Source: Zychaea mexicana
Taxonomy: Eukaryota > Mucoromycota > Mucoromycetes > Mucorales > Lichtheimiaceae
Length of the DNA stretch: 16,913 nt
Assembly (NCBI RefSeq): GCF_025766255.1
Contig: NW_026516936.1
Location: forward strand, 1 to 16,913
Reading direction: 5' to 3'
Below are positions 15,460 to 16,913 of this stretch, piece after piece. The stretch's first letter is position 1; the number at the start of each line of letters is the position of its first letter. Position numbers and translations under genes: made by a program. A model generated the notes under the pieces. The model had not been told where the DNA came from. It worked only from the letters and a program-made list of their open reading frames with translations, and ran no database searches.

Positions 15460-16913
15460 TCACTGAAAATAATTGGTGATTCTGGATTGTTTGTTCTGGC
15501 TTTTCTTGCGGAAATCATCCCAGACTTTTCTGAGCTCATTCCGGATGTTTTGATGTTCCGGGGCATCTAAAATAGCAATTGTTTTTTCTTGCAAACTATA
15601 TACTGGTGTAACAGGTTCAGATGAAACAACAGTCATGCTAGTATCTTCATTGCCGTTGTCAACAACATCATCAGCTACTTTTTCATTAAGAACAGCACTA
15701 ACAATTTCTTCATCGGAAAGCAGTGGATGAACAGCTGCAATTTCCTCAGGTGGATCTGCATCAAAAGTGAAATTTGCAAGGTTGTTGGCACCATAAATAA
15801 GACTGAGATGATCATCAATCTGGCCAAGTGCAACTTCGTCTGCATTGTCTGACCCACTATCAGTGCTGCTAGTCATGACTGCATCTATTACCCTCGTTTT
15901 TATGTAGCAGTTTACAATTGTCAGCACTGGAACACTTTGCCATGCCTCATGACACCATTGTATTGCTGTCAAAACATCAATACGAAACGTATTTCCGTCA
16001 TTAACAGGCAGGCCTTTTTCCAAGCGCTCCTGAATTCTGCTATATGCATGCTCATATTGCAAATTCCTAATACAACAGAGAAAATGGTTACTTTCAAATT
16101 TCCACATACATATAAAATAAGCCTATCTAATAATTATAACAACAACGTACTTGAAATGCACCTTGAAGCTGCGGATAATACCAGCATCTAAAGGCTGCAT
16201 AAGCGATGTTGTATTTGGCGGCAAATATACTAGCTCGACATTCTTTGGCTCGTAATCGCAAAAATGGCCCGAAAAGTTGTCTAAGAGCAATGCAATTTTT
16301 CTTTGCTGATACACCATCGATTTATCCAACATAGTAAGGTACTTCTTGAAGATATCGCGCGTCATCCAAGCATTGGCATTTGCATGGTACTTCGAGATAT
16401 CAACCTTTCTCTGCTGTGCCTGTTGTTATATAGAAAATATAATAAGCAGTTGATCATCATCTTTTACTTTATCGTATAGCATACTTTGCTGAAACAGGTT
16501 GGGCGCTGTGCCTTGCCAATGAACCAGGGGTGCCACTTATCAGATCCATCAGCATTCGTCGTCAATACAAGTGTCAACCGCGACTTGTCCTGCTTGACCC
16601 CTTTAAACGGTCCAGGTGCAATTGTAGACACAGGAGCACTGGAGTAGAAGACAGCTGTCTCGTCCATGTTGTAAATGTCCTTTAACGCATATTTTTCTAG
16701 CATTCGTTGGATTTCAGGCAACTTGACTTCTGCGAGTGTGACATCAGCAGAGCTAGCTTTACCACTTATTTTTTGGACCTTGAGGTTATATCGTTTTTGG
16801 AAGCGGTTTTGCCAACCATTGGAGAATGTCAAGTCCTCAGTTGAGATTTGCAGCTTAGTTGCAAAGTTTTCACCAGCTTTCTTAATAATATCCCTATTGA
16901 TTGGGATCTTCTC
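15460..16913 (-). CDS. pogo/Tigger-like transposase (CENP-B HTH, DD30D core, PIP box), 5' end off window
   Basis: Cut-and-paste transposase acting in the nucleus on the element's TIRs. Exons from right to left are 16913-16485, 16419-16151 and 16066-15460, with introns 16484-16420 (GTATGC..ACAG) and 16150-16067 (GTACGT..TTAG), in frame. The visible part begins in the second helix-turn-helix (Tc5/CENP-B type; FSNGWQNRFQKRYNL). The DDE domain follows: first Asp in YNMDETAVFY, second in LLLDNFSGH, third in MQPLDAGIIRSFK. Exactly 30 residues separate the last two, the pogo-type DD30D spacing. An acidic C-terminal region ends in QSRITNYFQ (codons 15489-15463), a PCNA-interacting PIP box (QxxIxxYF) as known for Drosophila pogo. 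TGA stop at 15462-15460. No break is seen, so it could be active if the missing start is intact. Confidence 0.85.

Larger units (their letters stand above)
15205..16913 (-). mobile_element. pogo/Tigger-family DNA transposon, 3' end (runs off window)
   Basis: A TIR at 15205-15226, preceded by TA at 15203-15204, is identical to the left copy's TIR. Subterminal GCTTTTTGCA-type words repeat between 15227 and 15330. The transposase ends at 15460 and runs right to left, continuing beyond the window. Confidence 0.85.

Noticed and set aside
1..16913. CRISPR arrays, rRNA and intact tRNA genes
   Set aside because: No array with regular repeats and unique spacers, no rRNA-like sequence and no full cloverleaf seen. 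The only tRNA-like stretch is the degenerate one at 12811-12863.

Overview
The window looks like nuclear DNA of a filamentous fungus, most likely Mucoromycota. It is AT-rich and gene-poor. Coding fragments are interrupted by short introns (GT..AG, often with a TACTAAT-type branch point). One decayed gene resembles a conserved hypothetical family I associate with Mucorales, recognised from memory only. Almost everything is mobile DNA or the wreckage of insertions.

Layout. (1) 1-612: 5' end of a pogo/Tigger transposon on the minus strand. (2) 613-832 and 14901-15120: a 220-bp inverted repeat bracketing the 14-kb interior. (3) 833-1250: AT-rich DNA with hairpins and an (AAC)n tract. (4) 1251-4208: a foldback structure with arms of 22-bp minisatellite plus unique sequence. 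(5) 4209-4657: truncated IS1595/ISXO2-like (Merlin-type) transposase, minus strand. (6) 4824-5235 and 9059-9209: two halves of one decayed host-type gene. (7) 5236-9058: a complete Merlin-family transposon splitting that gene, with 8-bp target duplication, matching ends, an ~80-bp tandem array and an apparently intact five-exon transposase. (8) 9219-14098: an element with inverted repeats over 1 kb long. It carries a CRESS-type Rep gene (HUH nuclease plus SF3 helicase) at its centre and an unrecognised acidic protein gene in each arm. (9) 14561-14902: a short spliced gene remnant. (10) 15205-16913: 3' part of a second pogo/Tigger transposon with a well-preserved DD30D transposase.

The Rep element is the most unusual object. 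It has outer ends with a possible 4-bp duplication, long inverted arms, repeated short motifs and palindromes at the arm/core junctions, and a common promoter block before its genes. It is now damaged. A 137-bp MITE with perfect 36-bp ends sits inside the nuclease domain, the Rep frame has three in-frame TAG codons, the helicase end runs into a truncated transposase fragment on the other strand, and one arm carries a 363-bp insertion. It looks like a replicon- or virus-derived element that became a genomic mobile element.

The order of events can be partly read. The host-type gene was hit by the Merlin element and, just beyond a splice donor, by the Rep element. The Rep element was later hit by the MITE and by the 363-bp insertion. 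Family calls rest on motifs read by eye; no database search was possible.
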